Shown one piece after another: positions 1-9,248 of a stretch of 64,000 bases of DNA (positions are counted from its first letter, which is position 1; each line of letters opens with the position of its first letter). The DNA lies in contig JAFEDT010000011.1 in assembly GCA_018241445.1 (NCBI GenBank), positions 62,001-126,000 of the forward strand, read 5' to 3'. Under the pieces are notes generated by a model. The model searched no databases and was not told the DNA's origin. It was given only the letters and a program-made list of their open reading frames with translations. Origin of the DNA: Pseudomonadota bacterium (GTDB lineage Bacteria; Pseudomonadota; Gammaproteobacteria; Steroidobacterales; Steroidobacteraceae). The position numbers and the translations under genes were made by a program.

Positions 1-2
1 CA

Positions 3-380
3 GTGCCCGGCGCGACCATCAGCGAAACGGTCGCGCAGTTCAGCGACATTTGGTCATCGGGTGATGGAGGGGCGACCTGGAGACTCGAGGCCACGCATTT
101 GGGATTCCCACCACGCACACATTTCGCCCTTACTGCCGCGCCTGGCGGCTGCTATGTTGCCAATGGTTCGATCGACCGGCAGGAGAACACTTCGAGCGAT
201 GCTTACTTCGCGCCCGATTGCATACACTTCAGCGCTCTCCCTCCGTCAAATATGCCACCACGGCATGCAAGCTCCATAGCGTATTTCAACGGATCGATCG
301 TAATTATGGGTGGTCACACCGATACCTCGATCTACCAGTACTTTCCCGAGGGCATTGAAACGGGCCCGACCAGGCACTAG
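3..380 (+). CDS. C-terminal fragment of a kelch/beta-propeller-like protein
   Basis: The frame is already open at the left edge, so this is probably the 3' end of a longer gene and the GTG at position 3 need not be a start. The 125 visible residues contain two blade-like motifs, DIWSSGDGGATW near the beginning and PRHASSIAYFNGSIVIMGG near residues 86-104. Gly-Gly turns with aromatic partners like these are typical of kelch or galactose-oxidase-type propellers. No catalytic residues can be assigned from this piece. It is followed by 183 bases without a recognisable gene before fnlA. The family call rests on motif resemblance only. Confidence 0.4.
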   Translation: MPGATISETVAQFSDIWSSGDGGATWRLEATHLGFPPRTHFALTAAPGGCYVANGSIDRQENTSSDAYFAPDCIHFSALPPSNMPPRHASSIAYFNGSIVIMGGHTDTSIYQYFPEGIETGPTRH

Positions 381-563
381 CCAAGAACTCACTGCGTCGA
401 GGCGCCCTGTGTGAGGGCCTTGCGCGCCGTGGCGCAGTATCCTCTTGACTCGGGCTGCAGTAAAATCCTTGGCCTCGTCCGTCATTCGTGGCTTACGTTA
501 GGGGTTTGCAGCTTCTGTCTCCGTCATTCATAGCCGCCCATTTGCCCCGGTATCGGGACCCGC

Positions 564-1598
564 ATGTTCTCCAATAGAGTCCTTCTGATCACGGGCGGAA
601 CGGGGTCCTTCGGTAACGCCGTATTGCGTCGCTTTCTTGCTTCCGATGTGGCGGAGATCCGCATCTTCAGCCGGGACGAGAAGAAGCAGGACGACATGCG
701 CAGGCGCTACGATCACCCGAAGCTGAAGTTTTACATCGGCGACGTTCGTGATCCGCGCAGCGTGGCGTCGGTCATGCGTGGCGTGCAATGCTGCTTTCAT
801 GCGGCGGCCCTGAAGCAGGTTCCCTCGTGCGAGTTCCATCCCATGGAGGCCGTGCGCACCAACGTCGTGGGTACTGAAAATGTACTCGAGGCGGCCATCA
901 ATGCCGGCGTCAGCCGGGTCGTCTGTCTTAGCACCGACAAGGCTGTTTACCCGATCAACGCCATGGGTATCTCCAAGGCGATGATGGAAAAGGTGATGAT
1001 AGCGGCCTCCCGCAATCTCGAGGGAAGCGGTACCGTCATCTGCGGAACGCGCTACGGCAACGTGATGGCTTCGCGCGGCTCAGTGATTCCCCTGTTCGTG
1101 GAACAGATATTTGCCGGGCGGCCGATTACGATCACCGATCCTGCAATGACCCGCTTCATGATGACACTGGACGATGCGGTCGAGCTCGTTCTGTACGCAT
1201 TCGCGCACGGTGGCAATGGCGATATCTTCGTGCAGAAAGCGCCGGCAGCCACCGTGGCTGTCCTCACCGACGCCCTGCTCGAGGTGCTCGCACGCCCGGG
1301 ACACGAAGTTCGCGAAATTGGTACACGGCACGGGGAGAAGCTCTATGAGGTCCTCCTTAGCCGCGAGGAGCGGGCCCATGCGGAGGATCTGGGAGAGTAC
1401 TTCCGAGTGCCTCCCGACGGACGCGATCTTAACTACGCGAAGTTTTTCGATCAGGGCGAGCGCAGAAGCACTCAGGCGGAAGAATACACTTCGCACAACA
1501 CCCACCGGCTCGACGTCGCCGCCATGAAGCAGCTGCTGCTGAAGCTCGAATTCATCCGGCGGATTGCTGGCGGCGAGGTCGTCGCACCGGAGGATTGA
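564..1598 (+). CDS. fnlA: UDP-GlcNAc 4,6-dehydratase/5-epimerase (FnlA/CapE/WbjB type)
   Basis: This cytoplasmic short-chain dehydrogenase/reductase enzyme carries out the first step from UDP-GlcNAc towards UDP-N-acetyl-L-fucosamine. The Rossmann motif TGGTGSFG lies at residues 9-16. STDKAVYPINAMGISKAMME near residues 119-138 carries the family's Met and Lys in place of the usual Tyr-x3-Lys. The length of 344 residues is normal for FnlA. The stop (TGA 1596-1598) lies six bases before the fnlB start, and fnlB and fnlC follow without a gap, so the three are almost certainly one operon. WbpM-type dehydratases are related, but they carry an N-terminal membrane domain that is missing here. Confidence 0.9.
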   Translation: MFSNRVLLITGGTGSFGNAVLRRFLASDVAEIRIFSRDEKKQDDMRRRYDHPKLKFYIGDVRDPRSVASVMRGVQCCFHAAALKQVPSCEFHPMEAVRTNVVGTENVLEAAINAGVSRVVCLSTDKAVYPINAMGISKAMMEKVMIAASRNLEGSGTVICGTRYGNVMASRGSVIPLFVEQIFAGRPITITDPAMTRFMMTLDDAVELVLYAFAHGGNGDIFVQKAPAATVAVLTDALLEVLARPGHEVREIGTRHGEKLYEVLLSREERAHAEDLGEYFRVPPDGRDLNYAKFFDQGERRSTQAEEYTSHNTHRLDVAAMKQLLLKLEFIRRIAGGEVVAPED

Positions 1599-1603
1599 GC
1601 GCC

Positions 1604-2725
1604 GTGCGCATCGTAGTCACCGGCGCGGCCGGCTTCATCGGCAGAAATCTGTGCGTGCGCCTGCGTGAGTCAGGGTACGGTGATGTCCTCGGCATCAGCA
1701 ACCACACCCCTCGTGAACAGCTCGATGCGGCGCTGGCGAAGGCGGATTTCGTCTTTCACCTGGCCGGTGTAAACCGACCGCAGCTCGACTCGGAATTCGT
1801 GAGCGGCAATGTGGACTTCACCGAGGCTGTGTGCGCCTCCCTTGCGGCGAGCGGCCGCAGGACGCCGGTAGCCTTTGCGTCGTCCACTCAGGCGACGCTG
1901 GCAAGCGCCTACGGCCGAAGCAAGCGCGCCGCGGAAGCAGTGCTGTTGCGATATGGCCGCGAGAGCGGCGCAGCGGTCAGGGTCTTCCGGTTGACCAACG
2001 TATTCGGCAAATGGAGCAGGCCTCACTACAATTCTGCCGTGGCGACCTTCTGCTACCAGATCTCCAGGGGCCTGCCGATCACGGTCAATGATCCCTCGAG
2101 CAAGCTTCGGCTTCTGTACATCGACGACGTCGTGAACGCGCTGATTGCTCTGCTGGGTATCAATGACCTCTCAACTGGCTATGGCGCGGTCGAGCCTATA
2201 TATGAGACAACGGTGGGCGAATTGTCGATTCTGTTGGAAGAAATCGCCAACTGTCGCAGCTCATTGCTGATACCGCGCGTCGGGGTAGGGCTCACACGGG
2301 CTCTTTATTCCACCTATATCAGTTTCTTGCCGCCGGAAGGCTTCGCCTACAATGTCGCGCGTCATGTCGATCCCCGCGGCACGTTCGTCGAGATGCTGAA
2401 GACGCCAGACTGCGGACAGTTCTCCTATTTCACGGCGCACCCTGGTGTCACCCGCGGCGAACACTATCATCACACCAAGACGGAAAAGTTTCTGGTCGTG
2501 CGCGGCACGGCGCGCTTCGGCTTCAGGAACTTGCGCACCGGCGAGACACACGAGCTGGTCGTCCGTGGCGCGGAGGGCAGCATTGTCGACTCGGTGCCCG
2601 GTTGGGTACACAATGTCACCAACATCGGAGATGACGAGCTCATCGTGATGTTGTGGGCAAACGAGATTTTCGACCGTTCGCGACCGGATACCATAACGAT
2701 GAAGGTAGTCTGTGAAAAAGCTTAA
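1604..2725 (+). CDS. fnlB: UDP-6-deoxy-talose 4-dehydrogenase/reductase (FnlB/CapF/WbjC type)
   Basis: The second enzyme of UDP-L-FucNAc synthesis is a two-domain protein. An N-terminal NAD(P)-binding reductase begins with VVTGAAGFIGRNL. A C-terminal cupin of about 110 residues includes GVTRGEHYHHTKTEKFLVVRG, with clustered His residues as in CapF. GTG at 1604 is preferred as start: GGAGG at 1589-1593 gives it a 10-base spacing, whereas the upstream TTG at 1595 is almost on top of that site. It overlaps fnlC by 14 bases, which suggests translational coupling. At 373 residues it has the usual length for CapF-like enzymes. Confidence 0.88.
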   Translation: MRIVVTGAAGFIGRNLCVRLRESGYGDVLGISNHTPREQLDAALAKADFVFHLAGVNRPQLDSEFVSGNVDFTEAVCASLAASGRRTPVAFASSTQATLASAYGRSKRAAEAVLLRYGRESGAAVRVFRLTNVFGKWSRPHYNSAVATFCYQISRGLPITVNDPSSKLRLLYIDDVVNALIALLGINDLSTGYGAVEPIYETTVGELSILLEEIANCRSSLLIPRVGVGLTRALYSTYISFLPPEGFAYNVARHVDPRGTFVEMLKTPDCGQFSYFTAHPGVTRGEHYHHTKTEKFLVVRGTARFGFRNLRTGETHELVVRGAEGSIVDSVPGWVHNVTNIGDDELIVMLWANEIFDRSRPDTITMKVVCEKA

Positions 2726-3845
2726 GGTTGTCACGGTCATCGGCACGCGGCCGGAGATAATCAGGCTGTCCCGCGTCATGGCCTGTCTGGACCGTCACTG
2801 CGAGCACGTGATCGTGCACACCGGGCAGAACTATGACTACGAGCTCAATCAGGTATTCTTGGAGGACCTGGAGGTTCGCAAACCCGATCATTTTCTGAAC
2901 AGCGCCGGAGACAGTGCGGCGCGGACCATCGGGAACGTCATCATCAATGTTGATGGCGTGCTCGAACGCGAGCGACCCGAGGCTCTCCTGGTGCTCGGCG
3001 ACACGAACAGCTGCTTTGCGGTGATCCCGGCGAAACGGCGCAGAATACCGATCTTTCACATGGAGGCGGGTAACCGCTGCTTCGATCAGCGTGTTCCGGA
3101 GGAGATCAATCGGCGCATCATCGACCATACCGCTGATGTGAATCTCACCTACAGCTCCATCGCCCGTGAATATTTGCTGCGCGAGGGCTTGCCTGCCGAC
3201 ATGATTATCAAAACGGGCAGCCCGATGTTTGAAGTGCTCGATTACTATCGCGATCGTATCGAGCAGTCGGACATTCTGGACCGGCTCGGACTGACCCCTG
3301 CGGGCTTTTTCCTGGTCAGTGCCCACAGGGAGGAGAATGTTGATGACCCGAAATCGCTCACGCGAATCGTGGATATCCTCAACGCGCTGGCGGGCGATCA
3401 CGACCTGCCGGTGGTCGTCTCGACTCACCCTCGTACCCGCAAGCGCATGGACGCGGCCGGAGCGAAGGTTCATCCGCATGTGAGGCTGCTCAAGCCCTTC
3501 GGATTCAGCGACTACGTGAAGCTGCAGCTGGCTTCGCGGGCCGTGCTCTCCGACAGCGGCACGATCAACGAGGAGGCGTCCATTCTGAATATCCCCGCGC
3601 TCAATCTTCGTGAGGCGCATGAGCGGCCCGAGGGCATGGAAGAGGCCGCGGTCATGATGGTCGGCTTGGAGTTGGACCGGATACGTCAGGGTCTGGCGAT
3701 TCTGGCCGCGGGGCCCGACTCCGGCGGCCGCTATATGCGGGAGGTTGCTGACTACACCGTACCCAACGTGTCCGAGAAGGTGGTGCGTATCGTCCATAGC
3801 TATACCGACTACATAAATCGGGTCGTTTGGCGCGAATATCATTGA
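2712..3845 (+). CDS. fnlC: UDP-N-acetylfucosamine 2-epimerase (FnlC/CapG/WbjD type)
   Basis: This is a non-hydrolysing UDP-HexNAc 2-epimerase fold with two GT-B-like Rossmann halves, expected to form UDP-L-FucNAc as the last step of the pathway. Visible family motifs are VIGTRPEIIRLSR near the N-terminus, HTGQNYDYELN, VLGDTNSC, HMEAGNRCFD with PEEINRR, SAHREENVD and SDSGTINEEA. The start is GTG, preceded by GAAGG and overlapping the fnlB 3' end. It is clearly distinct from the WecB-type epimerase at 18809-19912 on the other strand. Its position directly after fnlAB supports the FnlC assignment over WecB. Confidence 0.9.
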   Translation: MKKLKVVTVIGTRPEIIRLSRVMACLDRHCEHVIVHTGQNYDYELNQVFLEDLEVRKPDHFLNSAGDSAARTIGNVIINVDGVLERERPEALLVLGDTNSCFAVIPAKRRRIPIFHMEAGNRCFDQRVPEEINRRIIDHTADVNLTYSSIAREYLLREGLPADMIIKTGSPMFEVLDYYRDRIEQSDILDRLGLTPAGFFLVSAHREENVDDPKSLTRIVDILNALAGDHDLPVVVSTHPRTRKRMDAAGAKVHPHVRLLKPFGFSDYVKLQLASRAVLSDSGTINEEASILNIPALNLREAHERPEGMEEAAVMMVGLELDRIRQGLAILAAGPDSGGRYMREVADYTVPNVSEKVVRIVHSYTDYINRVVWREYH

Positions 3846-3859
3846 GGAGGCCCAGGGCA

Positions 3860-5107
3860 TTGCGTCTGCTCGTCGTCACCCAATATTTTTGGCCAGAGGA
3901 TTTTCGCGTCAATAACCTCGTGGCCGAGCTGGTGAGGCGCGGCCACGAGGTGACCGTGTTGACCGGACTGCCCAACTATCCCAGTGGCGCGGTTTACCCC
4001 GAGTACCGGCAAGAGCCCGGGCGCTTCGGCCATTACGCGGGTGCAACGATCGTTCGCGTGCCGCTCCTGCCGCGGGGAAAGGGCCGGGTTTCGCTCGTCC
4101 TCAACTACCTGAGCTTCGCGGCGAGCGCGGCGGTGCTGGGACCCTGGAAGCTGCGTCGACGCAAGTTCGATGCGATCTTCGTGTACGAGCCATCGCCTGC
4201 GACCGTTGGACTGCCGGCAGTGGTGCTGCGCGGTATCAAAAAAGCCCCAGTCGCCTTTTGGGTGCTCGATCTCTGGCCGGAAACCTTGCAGGCGATCGGT
4301 GTACTACGTTCGCGCGCGCTTATTCGGATGGTCGGTCGGCTCGTATCGTTCATTTACAATCGTTGCGATCTGATTCTCGCCCAGTCAAGGAGCTTCATCC
4401 CACAAATCGCTGTGCATTGTGCGCAGTCGGGCCGGTGCACCCGCTACTTTCCGAGCTGGGCCGAGTCTGTCTTCGATTGCACCAGCCGCCGCAGCGAAGC
4501 TCCGGCGCCTGAGGTTCCGGTGAAGCAGGCGGCGTTCAACATTATGTTCGCCGGAAACATCGGCGAGGCGCAGGACTTTCCTGCAGTGCTGACGGCTGCG
4601 CAGCTGCTGAAGACTCATTCGCAGATCCGCTGGCTCCTGGTAGGCGATGGCCGGATGGCATGCTGGGTCAGCGACGAGATCCGCCGCCGTGGCCTGGAAG
4701 ATTGCGTACTGATGCTGGGGAGGCATGCCTTGGAGAGAATGCCCGCATTCTATCAACATGCCGATGCCCTGCTGGTCAGCCTGAAGGATGAGCCAATATT
4801 TGCCATGACCATTCCAGGCAAGCTGCAATCGTACCTGGCTGCCGGGATTCCGGTGGTAGCCATGTTGAATGGCGAAGGTGCCGAGCTCGTGGAGCGCTCT
4901 GGTTCCGGTGTCAGATGCCGGGCCGGCGACGCCCGCGGCCTTGCGGAGGCTGTCCTCGAGCTGGCCGCAGCGTCGCCGGAGCGCCGGGCCGAGATGGGCC
5001 GGAATGCGCTGGCCGTGAGCGCCAGCGAATTTGATCGCGACAAGCTGATTACACAGCTGGAAATCTGGCTCGCGGAGCTGGCCGCAGGCACTGGCACGGC
5101 CAGCTAA
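3860..5107 (+). CDS. wbuB: GT4-family glycosyltransferase, WbuB-like (probable L-FucNAc transferase)
   Basis: A GT-B glycosyltransferase of 415 residues. The N-terminus LRLLVVTQYFWPEDFRVN and the following GLPNYPSGAVYPEYRQ are typical of the WbuB subfamily, which is commonly encoded next to fnlABC. A C-terminal nucleotide-sugar region contains PGKLQSYLAAGIPVVA. TTG at 3860 is chosen as start because GAGGAGG at 3844-3850 lies nine bases upstream. An earlier in-frame TTG at 3827 would overlap fnlC and lacks such a site. It is expected to transfer L-FucNAc to the lipid-linked acceptor on the cytoplasmic face. The sugar specificity is inferred from the neighbours. Confidence 0.8.
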   Translation: MRLLVVTQYFWPEDFRVNNLVAELVRRGHEVTVLTGLPNYPSGAVYPEYRQEPGRFGHYAGATIVRVPLLPRGKGRVSLVLNYLSFAASAAVLGPWKLRRRKFDAIFVYEPSPATVGLPAVVLRGIKKAPVAFWVLDLWPETLQAIGVLRSRALIRMVGRLVSFIYNRCDLILAQSRSFIPQIAVHCAQSGRCTRYFPSWAESVFDCTSRRSEAPAPEVPVKQAAFNIMFAGNIGEAQDFPAVLTAAQLLKTHSQIRWLLVGDGRMACWVSDEIRRRGLEDCVLMLGRHALERMPAFYQHADALLVSLKDEPIFAMTIPGKLQSYLAAGIPVVAMLNGEGAELVERSGSGVRCRAGDARGLAEAVLELAAASPERRAEMGRNALAVSASEFDRDKLITQLEIWLAELAAGTGTAS

Positions 5108-5207
5108 CGCGGGCGTATGGCGGCTGGCAGCGGCATCGTGAGCTAAGGTAGCATCGATGGCTCTTGGCAGCGCAGCTAATTGAATTCGTTGGGTGGAGAT
5201 GGCGAGG

Positions 5208-6089
5208 ATGCGTCGAAAAATAGAAGCACTGATCCAGAAATGGGTGTTCTACAACCCGTGGCTGGAACCCCTCGTCTGGTATAAGTATTACACGCCGGAC
5301 GCGCGCGCTCCTGAGGTACCAATTTCTCAGCGTGCGCAGTGCCACCTGCAAGAACTGCGCGAGAATGGCGTAACCATGCTCCATGGTTTCGAGTCAATTG
5401 CCGAGCACATCGAGCGTACGTATTTTCCTGTCATCGAGGGGCACGCGCAGCAGACTCCTCAATCCATGGAGAAGATCAGCTTTGGGGGTCGCGACGATGT
5501 GACCAATACAGATAACTATCGCATTTCATTCAAGGATCCTGTTCTTGCGCCATTGTTATTGGACCCGGATGTTTGTGGCATTCTCTACAACTACTATCAG
5601 CGGCAGCCGTTCTATCGGGAACAGCCCTGGGTCATCAGGAATGCGTTGATTGCGGACTTGCCGAATGCCGAATTTTCAAGGCTCGAGATTTCGGCAAAGT
5701 TTCATACGGACTGCTATCGCCAGATCACCATGATGCTTCTAGTCAGCGACCTGGCAGAAACGGATACACACCTGGAGTACGCCGTCGGATCGCACAGGTT
5801 CCGCAATACGTGGAAGCGTTATAGCTACCAGGATGAGGCTATCGCGCAGCAGTTTCCGATCATGCACTGTGTGGGCCCCAAGGGGACGCTGATCATCATG
5901 GACGCCGGCAGTGGTTTCCATCGGGGTACGCACAAACGGGGCACCGTGAGGAAGACGCTTCAGTGTGTGATCACCGCCGGACATTACTTCCCTGCGCAAG
6001 AACAGAAGATGACAGTGACGGACTGGCCGTCGTTTTCCCACTATCCGCAGCACGTGCGCCGTATGCTTGAAGACTTGCGGCTCGACTGA
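5208..6089 (+). CDS. PhyH-like Fe(II)/2-oxoglutarate dioxygenase family protein
   Basis: About 293 residues with a phytanoyl-CoA dioxygenase-like jelly-roll pattern. KFHTDCYRQ gives the His-x-Asp metal pair. GFHRGTHKRGTVRKTLQ supplies a distal His and an Arg that could bind 2-oxoglutarate. Three starts are possible: GTG 5193, ATG 5199 and ATG 5208. ATG 5208 is preferred because GGAG at 5195-5198 is nine bases upstream. It lies 100 bases after wbuB and just before the wbpV-like gene, inside the polysaccharide cluster, which suggests modification of a sugar or lipid-linked intermediate. The substrate cannot be read from the sequence. Confidence 0.7.
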   Translation: MRRKIEALIQKWVFYNPWLEPLVWYKYYTPDARAPEVPISQRAQCHLQELRENGVTMLHGFESIAEHIERTYFPVIEGHAQQTPQSMEKISFGGRDDVTNTDNYRISFKDPVLAPLLLDPDVCGILYNYYQRQPFYREQPWVIRNALIADLPNAEFSRLEISAKFHTDCYRQITMMLLVSDLAETDTHLEYAVGSHRFRNTWKRYSYQDEAIAQQFPIMHCVGPKGTLIIMDAGSGFHRGTHKRGTVRKTLQCVITAGHYFPAQEQKMTVTDWPSFSHYPQHVRRMLEDLRLD

Positions 6090-6133
6090 CCGCCGGTAGA
6101 TGGGCCAGACCCAAGAGGGTATTGCAGCCAACA

Positions 6134-7096
6134 ATGCGTGTTTTGGTTACTGGTGCCACGGGCTTCGTCGGCGAAGCGCTATGCACCGCTCTCTGCGGGG
6201 CGGGCCATACAGTGCGCGCGGCCTTGCGCCGCGAGAGCCCGCTTTCCCACTCGGTCGCAGAGCGCGTAGTCGTCGGCGAGATCGGCGCGGCTACCGATTG
6301 GAAGGCTGCACTACGTGGCGTCGACGCCATCATGCACGCCGCGGCGAGGGCGCACGTTGTGCGGGATGACCCGGGCAACGCGCGCCTATATACTGAAGTG
6401 AATGTGAACGGCACGCGGCACCTCGTTAAGACCGCGGCACAAGCGGCAATTTGCCGCTTCGTGTACGTCAGCAGCATCAAGGTGAATGGCGAGGAAACAC
6501 CTGCTCGTTCCTTCACTCCAGACGATGCCCCCAATCCGCGGGATATCTACGGCATTTCCAAGATGCTGGCCGAGGAGGCGATCCTCGAGACTGGGCAGCG
6601 TACCGGGATGCAGACAGCCATCGTGCGGCCGCCTCTGGTCTATGGGCCTGGTGTCCGAGCGAACTTTCTGCGCCTCATGCGCTGGGTTGACAAAGAGTGG
6701 CCATTGCCCCTGGCATCTGTTCGCAACCGGCGCAGCTTGGTAAGCATCTGGAACCTGTGTGACCTGCTCGTCCGCTTGCTGAATGACCCGTTGCCGACAG
6801 CCGGTACTTGGCTGGTGTCAGATGGACAGGATCTATCCACACCCGACTTGTTGCGCCGGATCGGCACCGCGATGGACCGCCGCGTGAGGCTGTTGCCCGT
6901 GCCCCCGGTTGCGCTGCGTTCAGCGGCCGCGCTGCTGATGCGCAAGGCCGAAGCCGCCAGGCTTTGCGGTTCGTTGACACTGGACATTTCGCAGACCTGC
7001 CGCGCATTGGGGTGGTCGCCACCCATGGGTGTGGACGAGGGTCTGAAGCGCACTGTCGATTGGTATTTGTCGAGGGACCGGTCACATGAATCTTGA
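6134..7096 (+). CDS. NAD(P)-dependent nucleotide-sugar reductase/epimerase, WbpV-like
   Basis: An extended short-chain dehydrogenase of 320 residues. The N-terminus MRVLVTGATGFVGEAL is the cofactor-binding motif, VYVSSIKVNGE includes the catalytic Ser region, and DIYGISKMLAEE provides the Tyr-x3-Lys pair. ATG 6134 is preferred over TTG 6122 because the Rossmann strand starts there. The 3' end overlaps the wbpL-like gene by 11 bases. In Pseudomonas aeruginosa O6-type clusters a 4-reductase of this family (WbpV) sits beside WbpL and WbpM, where it forms UDP-D-QuiNAc. The same three types occur here, which is the basis for the call. A GalE-like or WbpK-like role remains possible. Confidence 0.7.
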   Translation: MRVLVTGATGFVGEALCTALCGAGHTVRAALRRESPLSHSVAERVVVGEIGAATDWKAALRGVDAIMHAAARAHVVRDDPGNARLYTEVNVNGTRHLVKTAAQAAICRFVYVSSIKVNGEETPARSFTPDDAPNPRDIYGISKMLAEEAILETGQRTGMQTAIVRPPLVYGPGVRANFLRLMRWVDKEWPLPLASVRNRRSLVSIWNLCDLLVRLLNDPLPTAGTWLVSDGQDLSTPDLLRRIGTAMDRRVRLLPVPPVALRSAAALLMRKAEAARLCGSLTLDISQTCRALGWSPPMGVDEGLKRTVDWYLSRDRSHES

Positions 7097-8111
7097 AGTG
7101 GCGGGCGCCACGGTGGTCGCGTTGCTTGCGGCGTTTGCATTGACAAGCGTGATGCGGGCCGTCGCGCTGACCCACGGCGTGCTGGATGTCCCCAATGAAC
7201 GCAGCTCGCATCGCACTCCGACGCCCCGGGGCGGAGGAGTGGCGATTGTACTGACTACTACCACTGGGCTCATCGTCCTCGCGTCACTGGGCATGCTCGG
7301 CACGCGGCTATTCCTGGCTCTGCTCGGAGGCGGGATCCCGGTGGCCGTCGTCGGCTTTTTTGATGACCGTCTGCGGGTCTCCGTCCGCATCCGGTTCACG
7401 GTGCATGTGGCGGCCGCCATATGGGCTGTGGTGTTGCTGGGTGGCGTGCCGACTCTGGGATCCGGCGCGCACCTGTTTCAGCTGGGATTCGCAGGCCATA
7501 TTGTTGCGATCCTGGGCATCGTCTGGGCGCTGAATCTCTTCAACTTCATGGATGGCATAGATGGTATAGCCGCCGCCGAGGGTGTATTCGTAATGTGGGG
7601 TGCCGCGCTGGTCGGCCTGTTGGTCGGGAGTGCAGACTCTCTCATGTTATTGGAGGCGATAGTGGGCGCCGCCTGCCTGGGCTTCCTGATTTGGAATTGG
7701 CCACCCGCGAAGATCTTCATGGGCGACGTTGGCAGCGGCTATGTTGGATATGTAGTCGGGGTAATCGCGCTGGCGTCGGCGCATGATGGTCAACTCCCCT
7801 GGAGCGCATGGCTCATCCTCGGCGGAGCCTTTCTGGTCGATGCGACCGTGACACTTGTGCGCAGAGCAGCCAGAGGTGAACGCGTACACGAAGCTCACCG
7901 CAGCCACGCGTATCAATGGCTCGCGCGCCGGTGGGGCAGCCACCTTCCGGTCACTGTAGCAGTAGCAGCCCTGAATGTGTTCTGTCTTCTGCCCTGCGCG
8001 CTGGTGGCCGCGCTACATCCGGCCAGCGGGTTCTGGATAGCCGTTACCACCTTGGCAGCGCTCGCTGGGCTTGCGGTCATAGCGGGCTCGGGGCGTCTTG
8101 AGAAGGCTTAA
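7086..8111 (+). CDS. wbpL: Undecaprenyl-phosphate sugar-1-phosphate transferase (WbpL/WecA family)
   Basis: A polytopic inner-membrane enzyme of 341 residues with about ten hydrophobic segments, of the GT4/MraY superfamily. It would start the oligosaccharide by transferring a HexNAc-1-phosphate to undecaprenyl phosphate. Family landmarks are PNERSSHRTPTPRGGG, VGFFDDRLRVS, NLFNFMDGIDGIAA, KIFMGDVGSGYVGY and the cytoplasmic loop EAHRSHAYQW. The gene overlaps the upstream reductase by 11 bases. The WbpV-WbpL-WbpM set suggests that the donor is UDP-D-QuiNAc or UDP-D-FucNAc, but this is inference. The gene ends 33 bases from a convergent glycosyltransferase gene. Confidence 0.88.
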   Translation: MNLEVAGATVVALLAAFALTSVMRAVALTHGVLDVPNERSSHRTPTPRGGGVAIVLTTTTGLIVLASLGMLGTRLFLALLGGGIPVAVVGFFDDRLRVSVRIRFTVHVAAAIWAVVLLGGVPTLGSGAHLFQLGFAGHIVAILGIVWALNLFNFMDGIDGIAAAEGVFVMWGAALVGLLVGSADSLMLLEAIVGAACLGFLIWNWPPAKIFMGDVGSGYVGYVVGVIALASAHDGQLPWSAWLILGGAFLVDATVTLVRRAARGERVHEAHRSHAYQWLARRWGSHLPVTVAVAALNVFCLLPCALVAALHPASGFWIAVTTLAALAGLAVIAGSGRLEKA

Positions 8112-8144
8112 GCCCGTGCACCCTGCAAATATGCCGCGGCGTTG

Positions 8145-9248
8145 CTATTTGGATCTTGCGGGGGATGCGCGAGACTGCACCGTGGCGACCGGGGGCTGGA
8201 CGGAGAGCCGCTCGAGCCTGCTCTGCGTCTGAGCGGCTTTCGTCGTCATTTCCGTGATGACTTCGTGCCAGCTGCGCAAGTTTGCGCCGCTCAGCTCCGC
8301 CCGACGCAGGTGCAGAAGCGCAGTGCGCACCCCCGGTAAGGTGACTTTCCGGTAGCTCTCGCCGATGAGCAGCTCACGATGCGCTCCGATGTCCGAGATG
8401 TAGGATTCGTCGGCGAGAAAAGCCCCTTCCGCGGCGCTGTTGTATGCATTCTCGATCTGTGTTGTGGACAGGTAAAAGCGGGTGCGACGCAGGCGCTCGA
8501 TCACCGCGGTGCGATTCAGGGCTCCCAGGCACGTCACGTCCCCTCGGCCGGTGAGGGAACGTGGAACCTGCCGGGTGTCGCCGATGATCTGCAGTGTCAG
8601 CCCGGGGTTTGTGCGCTTGAGCGTCTCGAACACCAAAACCGACTCCTCTAGGGCCTTGTATTTGTAGGTGCCGACCACAGTGGATGTGTTGTCCTTCAGT
8701 CCGCTCGCCCGGCCGCGTAACTCGCCGATCTCGTCATCGCTGCCGTTGACGGACAGGAAGAGGTTGCCGAAACCCGCTGCGGCGAGCAGTTCCAGAGAAC
8801 GGCGCGACTCGGCCGAGATCACATCGGCATTGGCAAAGCCCCAGGTGGTTCTGGCGCCCAGGTAGAGGAATTTCAGGCGATCGCGCATGGAAAGCGTGAC
8901 TCCCCGGGTGCCCAGGAGCAGCACGTTGCTCAGATGCGACCAGTTGATGCGTCCGAACTGCCGATATAGGGGAATCCCATAGGCAAAATACAGCTCGGGC
9001 CTGCCGATGCTCTTACCGATTTCCCCCAGATATCCCCAGTCGTCATACAGGCGCTGCAGGTGAGAGTGGGCGATGACGAAGTACTGATTGTTCGGAAAAT
9101 CTGCGAGCAGGTGGCGGCAATGAGGGTGGATTGCGAACCAGGCGCCGCCGCGTGCATCGAACCACTTCGCGTACTCATGCAGGCGCTTGTAACCCCCTCC
9201 GGAGTAGGAGGCGGAAAAATTGAACAGGAACCGGTTTGCGACTGGCAT
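8145..9248 (-). CDS. GT-B family glycosyltransferase on the opposite strand
   Basis: 367 residues with a GT1/GT4-like C-terminal half. GTYKYKALEESVLVFETL opens the nucleotide-binding Rossmann domain, followed by GLTLQIIGDTRQVP and, near the C-terminus, AYNSAAEGAFLADESYIS, where the family's Glu-containing donor-binding motif normally sits. The N-terminal SASYSGGGYKRLHEYAKWF resembles the start of other glycosyltransferases. No signal peptide or membrane helix is seen. It is the only glycosyltransferase in this cluster on the minus strand and is divergent from the beta-helix gene, which suggests separate acquisition or separate control. Donor and acceptor are unknown. Confidence 0.65.
   Translation of the reverse strand: MPVANRFLFNFSASYSGGGYKRLHEYAKWFDARGGAWFAIHPHCRHLLADFPNNQYFVIAHSHLQRLYDDWGYLGEIGKSIGRPELYFAYGIPLYRQFGRINWSHLSNVLLLGTRGVTLSMRDRLKFLYLGARTTWGFANADVISAESRRSLELLAAAGFGNLFLSVNGSDDEIGELRGRASGLKDNTSTVVGTYKYKALEESVLVFETLKRTNPGLTLQIIGDTRQVPRSLTGRGDVTCLGALNRTAVIERLRRTRFYLSTTQIENAYNSAAEGAFLADESYISDIGAHRELLIGESYRKVTLPGVRTALLHLRRAELSGANLRSWHEVITEMTTKAAQTQSRLERLSVQPPVATVQSRASPARSK

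Noticed and set aside
474..479. Look for an fnlA promoter in 381-563
   Set aside because: TTGACT at 454-459 is followed by TAAAAT only ten bases later. No correctly spaced pair was found, so no promoter is claimed. The rest of this 183-base gap shows nothing recognisable.
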